From the NCBI GenBank assembly GCA_003342815.1, contig PTEX01000300.1, positions 84,680 through 148,679 of the forward strand: a stretch of DNA of 64,000 nucleotides. The letters are read 5' to 3'. This DNA is from Eudromia elegans (lineage: Eukaryota > Chordata > Aves > Tinamiformes > Tinamidae). The notes below the pieces were generated by a model. It was given only the letters and a program-made list of their open reading frames with translations. It had not been told where the DNA came from and ran no database searches. A program made the position numbers and the translations under genes. Each line of letters begins with the position of its first letter. Position 1 is the first letter of the stretch. This document shows, piece after piece, positions 48,735 through 61,769 of the stretch.

Positions 48735-50392
48735 ATGAAGCTTTCTTCAGACAACTAAAAGCTTCACAGTCATAGGTCATGGTCCTCATGGGGGAATTTA
48801 ACAACCCTACTGGATCTGCTGCAGAGATAACACAGTGTCAGGAGGTTTCTGGAGTGAATAGAGGACAATGTTCAAACACAGGTGAGACAACAAGAAAAGG
48901 TGCTCTACTGGACTTTATTCTTATAAAAAAGGAGAACTGTTTAGAGATGTGAACATCAAAGGCAACCTTGGCAGTAGCAATGACGAGATGATGGAGTTCA
49001 GGGAGGCAATAAGGCAAATATCAGGATCATAGCCCTGAATTTCAGGAAAGCAGACATTATTCTGTTCAGAGACTTGCCTGGAAGCATGTAGCCCTTCAGA
49101 AAAGATGGACCTGAGGCTAATATTCAAGAATCATCTCTTCCAATTGGAAGAATGATTCATCCCAACAAGTAGGAAATCAAACAAATGTTGTAAGAAGTTG
49201 GCATGGATAAACAAGCAGCTTCTGATATAACTTGAACAGATGAGGATAAATGGAAGCAAGGAAGTGACCCAAGCTGAATATATAGACACACTGTTCAAGT
49301 ATGCAGGGATGGAGTTAGGAGAGCTAAAGTCCACTTGGAGTTGATACTGGCAAGGTATGTGAAAGGCAACAAGAAAACCTTGCGTACGACATAAGCAACA
49401 AAAGGAAGACCATTGAAAATTTAGGCCTGAAAATGGGACAGGAGTCCTGGTGATGAAGGACACAGAAAAGGCAGAGTTACTGAGTCTTTGCTGATGTGCA
49501 GTCCCAACCCCCTGAGACCAGAGGGAAAGTCGAGGAGAAAGAAGACTTATCCACAAATGCTAGGGATTTGACTTATGTCATTGCAAGGTTGCTCTTCACT
49601 CTCTTTGAAAGTTCATGGCAATCAGGAAAGATCCCTGAGGACAGAAAAACTGCAGATGTCACTCCTATGTTCAACAAAGTAAGAAGGAGGATCTAGGGAA
49701 CTAGAAGCTAGTCAGTGACACCACAATTACCAGGATAAACTAACTAATCCTGGATACTATTTCTAGACATATGAAAGACAGGAAGGTGCTTAGAAGTTGC
49801 CATCATGGATTTACAAAATGGAAATTGTGCTTAACCAATGTTAAAAACTTTATGATGAGATAACTGATTTGATGAGTGAATGGAAAGAAGAGAACATTGC
49901 TTACTCTGACTTTAGTTAGGCTTTTGACACTGCCTCCCATAACATCCTCATAGTTAAACTGAGGAAATATGGGACAGGACTGTGAGGTAGGTAGAAAACT
50001 GGCTGAACTGCTACACTGTCAGGGTTGTGGTCATGGTCACAAAGTCCAGATGGAGGCCAGTCACTAGTGGTGTCTCCCACAGGCTGATATGGGTACAATA
50101 TTGTTCAAGGTATTCATCAATGACCTGACCTCACTAATTTGTACCCCAAGTACCAGTACAGGCTCAGCACTGACCAGGTGGAAAGCAGTTTTGCTGAGAA
50201 GAATCTTCTGTGTAAAAACGACAGAGCCAGATTCTTCTCAGAGGAGCCTGGAGATAGGACAGGAGGTAATAGGCAGAAACTGAAACATAGGAAATTCTGC
50301 TTGAACACAGCACTTCTTCACTATGAGGACAGATGAACAACATAAGGGTTGACCAGAAAGACTGTGGAGTCTAAATCCTAAGAGATAGTTTT
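48735..50392 (+). mobile_element. CR1 LINE, truncated and internally deleted, plus strand
   Basis: Starts in the endonuclease domain (AFFRQL-like, then MVLMGEFNNP at 48780-48810, the conserved LMGDFN motif) and continues through the linker. It then gives PPETRGK and DLTYVIARLL with SSWQSGKIPEDRKTADVTP (49503-49665), where roughly 45 residues are missing compared with consensus. At 49915-49975 it gives AFDTASHNILIVKLRKYG and at 50089-50130 MGTILFKVFINDLT. The next segment jumps to QVESSFAEKNL, so the FADD catalytic box is deleted, and a second jump leads to ARFFSEEPGDRTGG and KLKHRKFCLN. The copy stops before the 3' tail. It has many stops. A dead element older than its minus-strand neighbour. 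Confidence 0.92.
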
Positions 50393-50885
50393 ACTTTAGT
50401 TTACTTTAGTTATGTTGCAGAGATATGTGTATTGCCTTTATTTCCCTTGCTGTCTTGCTAGCCTATGGGGAGAGGTGTGAACAATTAGCTAATGAAGAGC
50501 ACACTATGTCTAGACAGGGCTTAATGATAGCAGATGATCGCTGTTTATGTTTTGTCAGTGAACTGAGTGGCATGAGCTAAATAGATATGCATCAGGAATA
50601 GATATCACTAGATTCCAAATCATTCTCCTTCTCATGGTGTTTTCCCCCATTTCATTGCCAGAAGCACAGTTCATACTGAGAAAGCCTCAGTACTTCTTCA
50701 GGGACGGAGAGAAGTGATGATCAGACCTTGGAAATATTTACCTGCTGCACAGGGCTTCCTCTTATGTTCTTGTATTTTTTAAAATAGAAATAAGAGTACG
50801 TATTGCTTTTCACCCACTTGGGATTAAAGACTCAAGGCTTAAATATTGTACTGGTAGCAATGTAAGAAACTAGAGCTAAATTTGA
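50393..50885. other. Unique DNA, no gene seen
   Basis: No recognisable feature. Confidence 0.5.
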
Positions 50886-50889
50886 TGAT

Positions 50890-51070
50890 AGGTGCTAGCT
50901 TGAAACTCAGGAATCAACAGATCAGTTCCTGGCTTTGTCACACATTTCCTGTTTGACCTTGGGCAAATCATTTTGCTTCATTTCACCATGTCTTACTTTC
51001 TCATCTGTTAAGTGTGGATAAAGGTGCATTGTGCAAGGATAGCTATGTGAAACTATTCTGTTATTGCAGT
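50890..51070 (+). mobile_element. MIR / CORE-type SINE, plus strand
   Basis: GTGCTAGCTTGAAACTCAGG, a box-B-like GATCAGTTCC, CTGGCTTTGTCACACATTTC, GTTTGACCTTGGGCAAATCA and TCTCATCTGTTAAGTGTGGA follow the MIR consensus in order from the tRNA-derived head into the core. Nearly the whole head and core are kept, which is good preservation for such an old element. Confidence 0.88.
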
Positions 51071-53005
51071 TGGCAGGAAGGCTTTTAGATATTCCTGTCA
51101 ATGACCTTTTGAGTGGACTTTTGTAGTAGATTTTCTTTCATATAGTCATTTTGATGAAGGTAGATGCAGGCAGAAGGAAAGACATGTGAATAACTGTTTT
51201 CTAATTCATCTGCCTGACTCCAGGCAAAGATGGAGAGCTAGACTATTTTGTGGTCCTACAAGTATAAGGAAATAGAGTAAATATTCAAGAAAACATACAA
51301 CTCTAATACTTAGGTTGTACCCACTAGTGGAAGCTATTAGTACATCTATCTTCTAGAAGTAGAATTTTAGGTACAAAGAAGAAATTTATGGTTTGATCTC
51401 CTTTAAAATGGGATGGGAATGATTTTAAAGGGATTTCCTATTAGGAAATATTTTGGCTTTTCTTTCGAGCTATAAACAGATGCTTATTCATATTATACCA
51501 TATTTACTAGCTAAGGCTTCTCTTCACAGCAATGCATAAATCCCACTTGAATTATTGGCAAGACACAACAAATAAGTTGGCATACAATGGGGGAGTTTGC
51601 ACACCACTGTCTTTGCACTGATTTTGCAGTCCTTTTCCTACACTATTCCTATTTACTTTGGAAGTCCTTATTCTGTTTTCAAAATTTGTTCACGAGAAGA
51701 AAGACTGAAAGATCATGCTTTGTTTGTGCCCAGAGCTGGATGCAAACTGCACCATATACAATATAAAGTAAAAATTTCAAAAGGACTGAGCACACCCTGT
51801 CTCTTTTGTGGTAGGCATTTCCTTGAATAAATAACATGGAAGATATAAAAGGAGAAGGAAATGTTCTGACTCCTCTAATGTGACACTGTGACACATTGTA
51901 GTTTTTTGAGCAGCTGTCTATCCAGCCCTCTATTGTTAGGCTGAATACTTCCCTGGGAGCAAGCTGAAAAAGGATGCAACAAAACTGCATCATAAATCCC
52001 TAACAGACTGATAATGACCTAAAATTATTACCTTCCTTGGGAGGAGATTTTTTTATTGTACAGTCCATTGTCTATCACAAGTGGTGGCACCAGTAGTAGT
52101 GACAACGCAAAGCCACCACCACAAAGGTCCTGTGGAGAGTCTCTTAATCTAAGAGTGAGTGCACTTTGGTTCTTTACTGGGACTTATATTTTGGTGATAG
52201 AGTTTACATATAAAGTCTGCTGCTGAATTTGTAAAACACCACAAAATTCAGTCACAATAAGTGACATCTATAAATAGACTTCTACATTGTAAACCATCAG
52301 CCTTTGCTGCCTGAATAGCTGCATGAGGAAAGAAAGGCTCTTCTAGGTCACAATTATGAGTTTTATTTCAGACCTCTGTGTCAGCATCCAATAAATGTGA
52401 ACCTAGAAATATTAAGTTTCTCTACTGACTGTGAAGGGGACCTCTAGTGACTCACTTAAATGAAGATGAACACTGAACACCTCCTGCAGATTAGATTATT
52501 GTCACCCCAGATGTTTTAAGTTATTCTTTGGAGTTTGAGAATCATGAAGGTTTTTTCCCCTTTTAAGATCAAGGCAGTTTTTAAACTGCTTCTCCAAAGG
52601 TCACACTGCAAACTAGATTAAAAGACTCACATCTGAATAGGAGGACCTCTTCCCTGCTTGCCTTTGTAACATAATTCTATTCTCCACCTTCACTCACCCC
52701 AGGAGAGTGTAAGAGAACTAAAATCTTTTCTGTAGATGAGGCTGTTTGGTTGACAAACCTCTGCTTTGGCTTAGGGGAACCAGTCTTTGAAAGTTGCCAA
52801 TTTTGCACATTGCAATGGGGTGGAGAGGGGTCAGCTATAGTTCAGTAGGAAATGAGTGGAACACCACTCAATTCCCTTTATCCAGGACCCCTTATAGAGT
52901 TTTAATCTAGATGAATTTCTCTTCAGTCTCATCAAGGCTGATAACCTTGATGAGAAGACCAAGCAATTTATCTCTTCTAGATTTGGAGAAGACTAAATCA
53001 ATGAA
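51071..53005. other. Unique DNA, no gene seen
   Basis: Contains the perfect hairpin at 52927-52955. No coding signal. Confidence 0.5.
52927..52955. repeat. Perfect 11-bp inverted repeat
   Basis: TCTCATCAAGG and its exact reverse complement flank a 7-base loop. Confidence 0.8.
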
Positions 53006-53009
53006 GCCC

Positions 53010-53150
53010 TTATTATTTGTATTTATATAGTATACTCAAAGAGTTATCTTTAGCTTTCATTCTGTATTCTTAACACATTTGAAGTATAGAAGCGGAAACT
53101 GGGAATAATTTGCTGTGAACTACATGCCTGTGGGGTGTAAGCTAAAATGC
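53010..53150 (-). mobile_element. Possible MIR/L2-type SINE fragment, minus strand
   Basis: TATTTATATAGTATACTCAAAG, shortened here to its recognisable parts TTTATATAG and CTCAAAG, then AGCGGAAACTGGG and a degraded CACAGGAAGTCTGTGG-like stretch are in the order of antisense amniote MIR-like repeats. Too diverged to be sure. Confidence 0.35.
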
Positions 53151-53538
53151 CTTCTTTGATCTGACAGTGAAGAGAATTTGTGTCATGGACCACACACTTG
53201 AAATAAGGCAACCAGCAGAAAGATAGAGGGAAGGGTTCAAGCATTAGTGCTAAGGTTTATGTACAGTATGGCTTTTTCTCTCTGTTCTACTCTAAGATGA
53301 AAAGACATTTTGTGGGATATTTAGAAGAGTTCTCAGTTGCTATGGAGCATTAAAACTAATGTATATTTGTGGAAAAAATAATTCCTCATTACTCTGCTGA
53401 GGTCCAGTTTTGAAAAGTTTTTGGCTTTCTTTAGGAGTGCTGTCTTTGTTCAGAGGTGGTGAAAATCAGTTCAATAGGTGACCTCTAATTGGGTTACTTT
53501 CTACTTTTCCTAACTGATGGTGTAACGGATTTCAGGGG
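53151..53538. other. Unique DNA, no gene seen
   Basis: No recognisable feature. Confidence 0.5.
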
Positions 53539-53672
53539 TCTTTCTTTCTTTCTCTTTTCTTTCTCTTTTCTTTCTTTTTTCCTTCCTTTCTTCCTTTCTT
53601 CCTTTCTCTCTTTCTCTCTTTCTTTCTCTCTTTCTCTTTTTCTTTCTTTCTTTCTTCTCTTTCTTTCTTTCC
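53539..53672. repeat. (CTTT)n-type imperfect pyrimidine tract
   Basis: About 134 bases of C and T on the plus strand with CTTT, CCTT and CTCTTT units. Confidence 0.95.
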
Positions 53673-55511
53673 TGGCTTCACTTGTCACAGGCTGAAAGTG
53701 TAAGTAAGTTTGTGATTACGCAGTGTGAAGTGTGCACACATTCTATAAACATGCTTGCTTTAAGTTATACAGAGGCAGATTCAACCTTGCTATACCAAAA
53801 CTGGTTTTGCTTTGGGTATGTGAGGGCTAGATTTGCCTCTGTGTGAAAGTCAGCTGATGGGTTTCATCACAAGGAAGAGTCTGAATAAATGCATGATACT
53901 TATTTGGGGTATCATGTTTGTCTCCTCTAGAAGAGATGAAAATATTTGCTAATAGTGATTTCATTGTGCTGCTTCCATTAGATAGCAATGTTGAGTGCCT
54001 TTGCTGACAAGAAATATTAGGTGATTTTTCACAAAAAATGAAGCATACCTAAAACTGTCTCTATGCTAAAGGAGACAGAGGATGATATTAAAAGCATTCT
54101 AACCATGATCGGTGAGGTTTTCAAGTGTCACAAAGTAACTTAGGCTCGCTAGTCTGACTAATTTTCCACAGCATTTGTGTTCCCGAATCACTAAGGTTCC
54201 TTGGAAATCCCAAATGCAACAGCATGGAAATAAGAACTCGGCCTGACTCACTGAAGTATATTAAAATCAGATGGCTGAAGACAGCCTCTATCTGTCTGCC
54301 TTGCCTCTCTTTTGAACGCTGCTGCCCACAAGCTGGGGATCCCCTATAAAGGAGCTTTTGAATTGCAACAGCGTTTTGAGCAACACACTAAGATAAAACT
54401 GAAATCAGAGCTGGATTACCTTACATGACCAGCTGGAATCAGGAGTCAATTTGTGAGCACATTCAATGTTGCTGTCTTGAAGCTAGCAATGTCACCCACA
54501 GGGGTGGGGTAGACAGCTCTGGCTGTGAACAGCAGAGCCATGCAACTTTAAAATGCCACTGCAAGTCTGTCAGAAACTCTGTTTGAAAAAGAATAGTCTT
54601 AGACATTCAATAATTGCATTTCATAGGGGGAGCCACCATCTCACCATCTTAGCAGAAGGCTTGGTTCTGGTCTCTTGCTCCTTTGCTCACAACAATAGAA
54701 GGAATTTTGCCCTAATAAGGACACCACAGTTATGTCTGAGGAAGAGGGCATAGAAAAAAAATGCCATTAAGTTTTAGAAGGACAGAAGACTTTATGAATT
54801 TGCTGACAGATTTTTAACCTGAAGTTAATGTAAAGCAAAAGAACCAGCATGAACAATATCAAGCACTGGTCCTCCCATCTTAAGTGATTAATAGTAGGAA
54901 CACGGAAAAATTACTGCCAGTCTCCCAGATCCTCATCCTAATCCCTCCCTGTGATCCTGAATACCTGTGTGGCTTGTTAGTAAATCAGCTCAGGAGGACA
55001 AAGCCATATTAAAGACAAAGCCAGCAGTGTGTCTATTTTTATAGTTGCCTTGAGGGAAGCATAAAGTGGCATCAAGTGCCACAGTTCTGGAAGCACTAGC
55101 TTGTGTTTACCTGAACTGGTTTCAAACTAGGGTTGAGCCTGGCTGCACATGACTAAGAGAAATATGTAGGGGAGCTCACAGTCCACTCTTTCCATCCCAC
55201 ATGTCTCATGGTCTCTGGCAAACACAGGGAGGGGATGAACTGACTCCAGAGAAGGAGCTTCCAGGAGAGGAAATGAAACTGAATGAAAGAAATGAAGCCA
55301 ATGGATAACAGGGAAAACGTAAATGAAACCAACCTGTAGCAATTTAAAAAGCCACATTCCTGTCGGCTTCTTTGCTTTGTCTGTTAAGAGACAATATCCA
55401 TGCAGCGTGAAAACTGATGTCTGGGCTGAAAAATAACTGTCGCTGCTGTCTATCTCGTAAGCTAATTGGTTTTGCCGATTCCTTCAGAGTGAGGAATGGA
55501 GCAGGGGACAT
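53673..55511. other. Unique DNA, no gene seen
   Basis: No recognisable repeat or exon. Confidence 0.5.
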
Positions 55512-55678
55512 ACAGAGAGAGAAAGGCAGAGGGAGAAATGGGAAGAAAGGGAGGGAGGGAGAGAAGAGAGGGAGGGAGAGAAGAGAGGGAGGGAGAGAAG
55601 AGAGGGAGGGAGGGAGAGAAGGAAGGAAGGAAGGAAGGAAGGAAGGAAGGAAGGAAGGAAGGAAGGAAGGAAGGAAGG
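55512..55678. repeat. (GGGA)n/(GGAA)n purine tract
   Basis: A GAGA/GGGA-rich part followed by a perfect GGAA array of about 60 bases. Opposite strand bias to the tract at 53.5 kb. Confidence 0.95.
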
Positions 55679-58600
55679 ATTCTCCAACTATCCAAAGATT
55701 TTCATTAAAAAAACCCTAAAAAGAGATGGATAATGAGGAAAATGTCTAAATCACCCATTTTATCAAAACAGTGATCCTTTTCATTTCCAGTAACCATATA
55801 TCTGCAACTATTTGTTCTTTGTCTTTTTGGTACCAACCTTGCAGAGAAAAACAGTGAAGAAAAGAACTTTAGGCTATGAATCTCATAGCTGGAAAGTATC
55901 AATATTTACAGGAGTTTGGAGATAACTTTGTAAAATATTTTCATTTATATTATCCAAACTTTCAAAATCACCTTAGTGAGAGTTTTTCAACTCTTTGAGA
56001 AGAGTGTTTTGGCTCCTGGACATTCACACCTTGTGGCTAATGAAGTATTAAAGTTCACTGAATAAAAATTAAAAATATGGGTCTTTCCAAACCAGAGTGT
56101 ATTGACTTTTTTTCTAGAGATCTACTTAGATTTTTTTTTCTCAAACTCCTTTCAGACAAAGGTATGACATTGTCAGAAACTAGGCATTAGGAAAAGCAAA
56201 GATTTCATTTTCTCAGTTCACATAAAAAGTTTTATTAGGAAAACAAAATAAAATTAGTAAGTTGGTTTTTAATACAGAGATTATTTTTGGAAAACACAAG
56301 ATTTTGAGGGTTTTGTTTTGACTTTTTGATCCTGATTTGTAAAAAATATTTTTCTGAAGTCTTGAAAACTTTCACACATAAAAAAGTTTTCTCAACAAGT
56401 CCACCTAAGAAAAATAGAAGTGAAAGATATTATAAAGTTCTTTACCTTTTATGATAATACAATTATTTTACATGTATAAATATAATAACTATGTTATAAC
56501 TTCCTTTGAGTGTCAAAACGGTTAATTTATTAACATCTGTAACATGTTATTAGAAGTTAATTACAGGAGTTAATTAAAAGTCAATATTAGGCCTACAGAA
56601 ATTGGATGCTAAAAACAGGATTAAATATAACTTTAATGATGAAGCTGGTTCTGCTATTTTAATAGTTCTCCTTAATTGGTACTGAAAGTCACTGTGTCTC
56701 TGTCCTTTTGGCTTTATTGTACAACGAAGTGATTCCTGAAACCTCTTTAGTCTTTCAGGTCACACATAAAACTTTTCTCATCACAATATATTTGGGATAA
56801 GCAGCAAAAACCAGCCAAAATATCAAAAGAGAAGTCAAATATCAGGCACACTTCCATAGAAATTCATTTTCTAGCATGAGAAACCATCAAATGGGTAATT
56901 CCTTTTTTTTTTTTAGGTTTCCCAAGTCAGCTGAGAGCCCAGAATCAGTCCAAACTCTTGAACCAACAACAGAATTAACTTATGGACCTGAAAGCCTCTC
57001 TAAGCCTGTAATGAATCTTGATGTTTAAAATAAAAAGGTGGAAACACGATGCTCCCAGTGCCTTTGGTTTATAAGACTGTCATATAATTAAAGCTGCTGA
57101 TCTTCTTGTGCTCATGCAGGTATACTGATGTGTAGTTCTGTGTTAATTATATGTTTGATGTTTTTGCTGGTAGACTGTTCCTTATGAGCTCATTTATTTT
57201 AGTTCTCTCACAGAAATAAGAAAACAGAAGGCAAATTATGGGCTAGTTTTCTTTGTCTTGTGAGAAAACGAGCACTCAGGGCTAAAGTAGGTGTTTTTGC
57301 TGGGAAGGGAACAATTCTTCCACTTTCCCTTCATGTCAGCAAATTCAGCTTCTCCAGGTGAGCTCTGCTTAAGGAACATTACAGGAGCCATAGAGAAGCT
57401 CATCTTGAATACTCTGTTTCTTGAAACTCATGACAGTGACACCATTACACAGTTAGGTTTCCCCATGTACACGGCACCTGCTGGACATTTCTCCCAATGG
57501 GTGCACACAGCACTGAAGGACACTGGAAAAATAGAGTTTTGAGCTATATTCCTATCGCACAAGATGCCTCAGGGATGGTGGAATGGTGCACATAGTCTTC
57601 CACTCTCTTCTTGAGGACATCTATTGATACCTGTTCACATTTGGTAAGTCTTCTGGAGTCCTGCTGAAGTTCCTGTCCTCTCTGCTGAAACATGCTCCTG
57701 TGTGGACAGTTTTACCGAGTGTGACAGTGAGACTGATATTTCTGGTCATTACTCTAAGCAAATTCTCAATAAATTCCAAAGACTGTGGATGCTATTTGAG
57801 ATGGAGCCTGACCACTGGCATATTTTTCTGTTTAAAACATTCCAATATGTTAGATAGAAGAAGAGAAAATTGTAGAAGTATGCTACTTTCTTCAGTTAGA
57901 CTTATTTGTATGTTCCTGCAAAGCTCTACCTTGTGCTGCAGCAATAATTTAGTTTCAGCCTCTAGCGATACATGTGTTTGCAGGCTGCATCATGTGTCAT
58001 GTATCAAGGCACGCTCTTTTGCGTAATTCCAAACACATGTCAGTCCTTTAGATCCTCTGTCCTTTAGATCCTTTGACCTTTAATAAACTAAATTGTAGCA
58101 GTTCATGAGTACAGCAGCCAGGATCCAGACACTGAAAAAAACTCTTAAAATCTGAAGGCTACACAAACGTTAATTTAACTTCAGAAGAAACTTATTTTTG
58201 TCACCTTGGTTTTTCCCTTCTTTCCTCTGATCTCAAAAGCACAAGTACAGTTTTGTGAGATTCAACTACATTTTGTTAAGTAGATTCAGATATTTTGACT
58301 GTTGATTTGCTTAATCCATTTGAGTGGATAATTCCCTTCCAATATAATTTGTAAGATCCAATTCTAAAATAACCAAAAATTCTGTTTCAGAGACACCACT
58401 AAGAAACAGCCCAATTAAAACAGTTGAATATTGAGACCACAAGTGCAAATCATCTTTTAGAAGACACTGATGAAATTCCTTTTCTACTGTTACTTCAGAT
58501 ACTTGCTTTCTGACAAACAGTTAATCACGGAAAACAATCTTTTAAATATGCGTTAAACCATAGCTATGCCTAATCATCCCATTAAACGTCATCGGGTCAT

Positions 58601-59330
58601 TCTTTGCAAGATAAACAGCTTAAGGAGCATTCTTCCTTTGATCATGTTATCCCCCAGTGGTTTTCAAAGGAGGATGAATGCATCCTCCAGATCTCATCAG
58701 TCCAAGTTTTCAGTAAGCTTCTGCATCATTCTTACAATCTCTTCAGGTAACTGAGGTGTGCAGCTATTTGCTTAACTTGCATCAGTAAGTTGGGCCTTCA
58801 AAGCTTCTGAGCTTGGTAGTGTGATCTGTAGTGAGTATGCGTAGATGTGCTCCTTCACAACAAGGGTGCCTTAGTCTGTTCTAGTCAGTCCTTGGGGCAC
58901 ATGCTCTTCTTTCCTATATGGGGTCAAGAAAACAAGAATGAAACACTCTGAAACCCATTGCCTACTGGTTAGGTATTGTGACATCTAAATTAGACAGAAA
59001 GGGACAAATAAAAAGTCTCACCATGTCTTACAGTATTCTGGACTCCTCGGCTTTGTGGATAGTGAGAGTCCACAGCATGCCATGCCTTGTAGATTGAGGG
59101 ACTTAAGATAAGTCCTGATCTCAGAGGAGACACCCTGTCTCAGAAGTTGGACTGGGGAAGTGCTCTGTGGAGAGCTGCCTTCTGCAAGGTGTCTGCCAAG
59201 CTGGAAGTTTGTTTGCCAACAGCTTTTGAATCAAGAGTCATATCTCTGCTCTGTGCTGCTATGAGAAAAAAAAAATCTAAGCATTTAGATTGTCAATGGA
59301 AGCCCCACCGGTTACCTTGGTGTGAGAAAT
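55679..59330. other. Unique AT-rich DNA, no gene seen
   Basis: A short duplication of GTCCTTTAGATCCT near 58042-58074. No other feature. Confidence 0.5.
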
Positions 59331-59375
59331 GTAAGCATGCAAAGCATGCTTACAACAACAAAGCATGCTTTGTTG
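59331..59375. repeat. Two adjacent GCATGC-centred palindromes
   Basis: GTAAGCATGC, a 3-base spacer and GCATGCTTAC (59331-59353) form a perfect inverted repeat. It is followed two bases later by the perfect 20-base palindrome at 59356-59375 (CAACAAAGCA and its complement). Confidence 0.9.
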
Positions 59376-60133
59376 ATAAGGAACAGAAGAGTAGGTGGAC
59401 CTGCTCTCAGAGTATGAGGAAGAACACAAAACAGAGCCAAGACGATGACAGAAGTTACTGCAGCTTTGATAGCCTCACTTAGTAGTAGAGCATGTAGTGT
59501 AAATGCAGGCATGTTCATACACTGAATGCTGAAAGGACATTACTGTTTGTCAGAGCAGAGAGCCTCTCTATGCTCCTGATGTACGTTCCTAGGAGAATAA
59601 TTCTTGCAGGACACTGTAATACAAACCAATCGTGCCATGAGGCAAAGTGCCAACAGACGGGCAAAGTCCAGTGTGCTCCATGAGCATGAATTGCATATTG
59701 CTCACTGGTGAACACCCACCAGCTTGGTTGATGTATATGCCAGTGTGTCAAAGGGAAATAACTGCTGTATTTTAGAGGCTTCAATATTGAAAAGTAACAT
59801 CTGGCCACCTGCTTTACTTTGTAGTTATTTTATTGATGTGTAAACAGAAGACCAAAGGTCCAATGTGTGTCTGCATTTTTACGTTATATTTATTATTTTA
59901 TAGTCCTATTTGGAAGACTGTAAAACTAAATGATAGTAATCTAATTTCGCTTGCTGCCTTTAGCAGGGATTTTGAAGTTGGAGAATTTCCTCAGTGTATC
60001 CCAAAGTGTTACAAATCAGCATGGCATAAGGGACTCTGGAACTAGATCTTTAGGAATGTGTAATCAACACTGCTGCAAAAAACCTCTTTCATTAACTAAT
60101 AATCTTTCATTGCCTTTTTTTTTTTTTTTTTTT
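59376..60133. other. Unique DNA ending in a T20 run, no gene seen
   Basis: The run of T from about 60114 ends at the gap. Confidence 0.5.
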
Positions 60134-60187
60134 NNNNNNNNNNNNNNNNNNNNNNNNNNNNNNNNNNNNNNNNNNNNNNNNNNNNNN
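60134..60187. other. Assembly gap (54 N)
   Basis: Run of N directly after a T homopolymer, followed by a short GC-rich stretch. The exact sequence and size are unknown. Confidence 1.
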
Positions 60188-61769
60188 GGCCATTCGTGCG
60201 GCCCCCAGGCCCTCTTTGTGTGCGAGTGAAGAAATGAGGTGCACTATTAGATGATCCTCTGACATTGTGAAATTGTTCTGCTTTCCCTCCATCCCTTGGC
60301 TTTTTTTTTTTTTTTTCCCTTCACCCTGGGTAGGATCCTTGTTTGAAAAACTTGAGTGGCAGAGCTTCAAGTATGCATCGGTGGAGAGGGGGGTCCCTTT
60401 TCAGGTTGATCAGGTGGTTACATCTGGCCAGAAGAGCCAGCACGTGCCTGCGTTCATCTGACTACACTCAGAGAAGTGCATGTTTGGTGCTGTGTGTTGT
60501 CTTGTAGCATGGTTTGCACCTTCCAGGAAGGTGGCATTATACCCTCCAGAGAACAGCTGTTTTCCTCTTCATTCCTGATGCAGGAAGCCTTGCCTTTGTG
60601 TGTCTGCCTATTGAATACCTCTCTATGATGATACATTTAGAAAAATGTAGGTTCCCTGCAGCTCTGCTTAGGAAAAAATCACTGCTTACATTTTTGCTAT
60701 TTTCCTATTTTTACCTCAACGATGGCTTTACTCAGATTCAGGTTGCTGCTTAAATGGTGACCTGTTCTGCAAACACCCTTAGAGTAGTGCTAGTGCTCAT
60801 GTGTCTGGGCATTGATCTAGGTGAAGAAACTGACGCCAGCAAAAATTAATCTGATCAAAAACTTAGATTGAAATATTTTTGAAACTGCAGTCTCAAGGGC
60901 TATCATTTAACATCTCTCTGCTAACTTTCCTGGATTCAGGTATGTGCAGTTTCACAGCATGGCCAATTGCTTTTTCCCTTTCACGGCTAAGCACTTATTA
61001 AATTCCAAGTATGTAAAGGGATAGTTGCAATAGCCTAATTTTCTACAGAGTGCCTCCAGCATAGGTGTGGGACCTCTTTATGTGAGATGTGATGATTAGA
61101 CTAAAATACACTACGGCCGGAGGAAGGAAGAAACTGATTTCTACAATAACGAAGAAGAAGGTGCAATAGCTGGAATCTAGGAGGATTATCTTAGAAAAAA
61201 AATCATATGAACATTACTGAAAATCATGTTAAAGACTCATTTGTTCCTATACCTTGTCTTACAGTGGGTTTTAGTACAATCTCTGAGAGTTTGTCAAACA
61301 ATATATAATTATATATTTTGCATATTCATATATAAAAATATATCTAAAATATACATTACGTATTGTACACCATATTTCACAGAATTTCTCTCCTTCCTCC
61401 TGGCTAGGAAATTGCATCATATTTTTATGCATAATAAGCCATCTTTTCACAAATATATTTAGTAGAATTTAATGCTTATCTTTTATTTTTGACATTTTGT
61501 GGCAATGTGTTCTATAACAAATATTTTTAACACATAAAACAAAAGCTTATTTTTTCTTTTATTTGAAACCTGTTGCCTGATTTTGTTGTTTTTCTTTTTT
61601 TTCTCATTCTTATGTAGTGAATATTACATGTAATTTTTCTGTATTCATTATCTCTAGACTATTCATACTTTTATGGAACTGTTATTTTTTTCTATACATA
61701 TTTGATGAATTTTGATCTGTTTAACTTTTATCACAAAGAAGCCACATGACACTTCTGCATCTCGCTTTT
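60188..61769. other. Unique DNA, no gene seen
   Basis: A second T-run lies at 60301-60316 and an AT-rich patch at 61300-61370. No supported gene. Confidence 0.5.

Noticed and set aside
60188-60380. GC-rich sequence after the gap with a hAT/Charlie-like look
   Set aside because: Resemblance is to a few short words only and the gap hides the left end.
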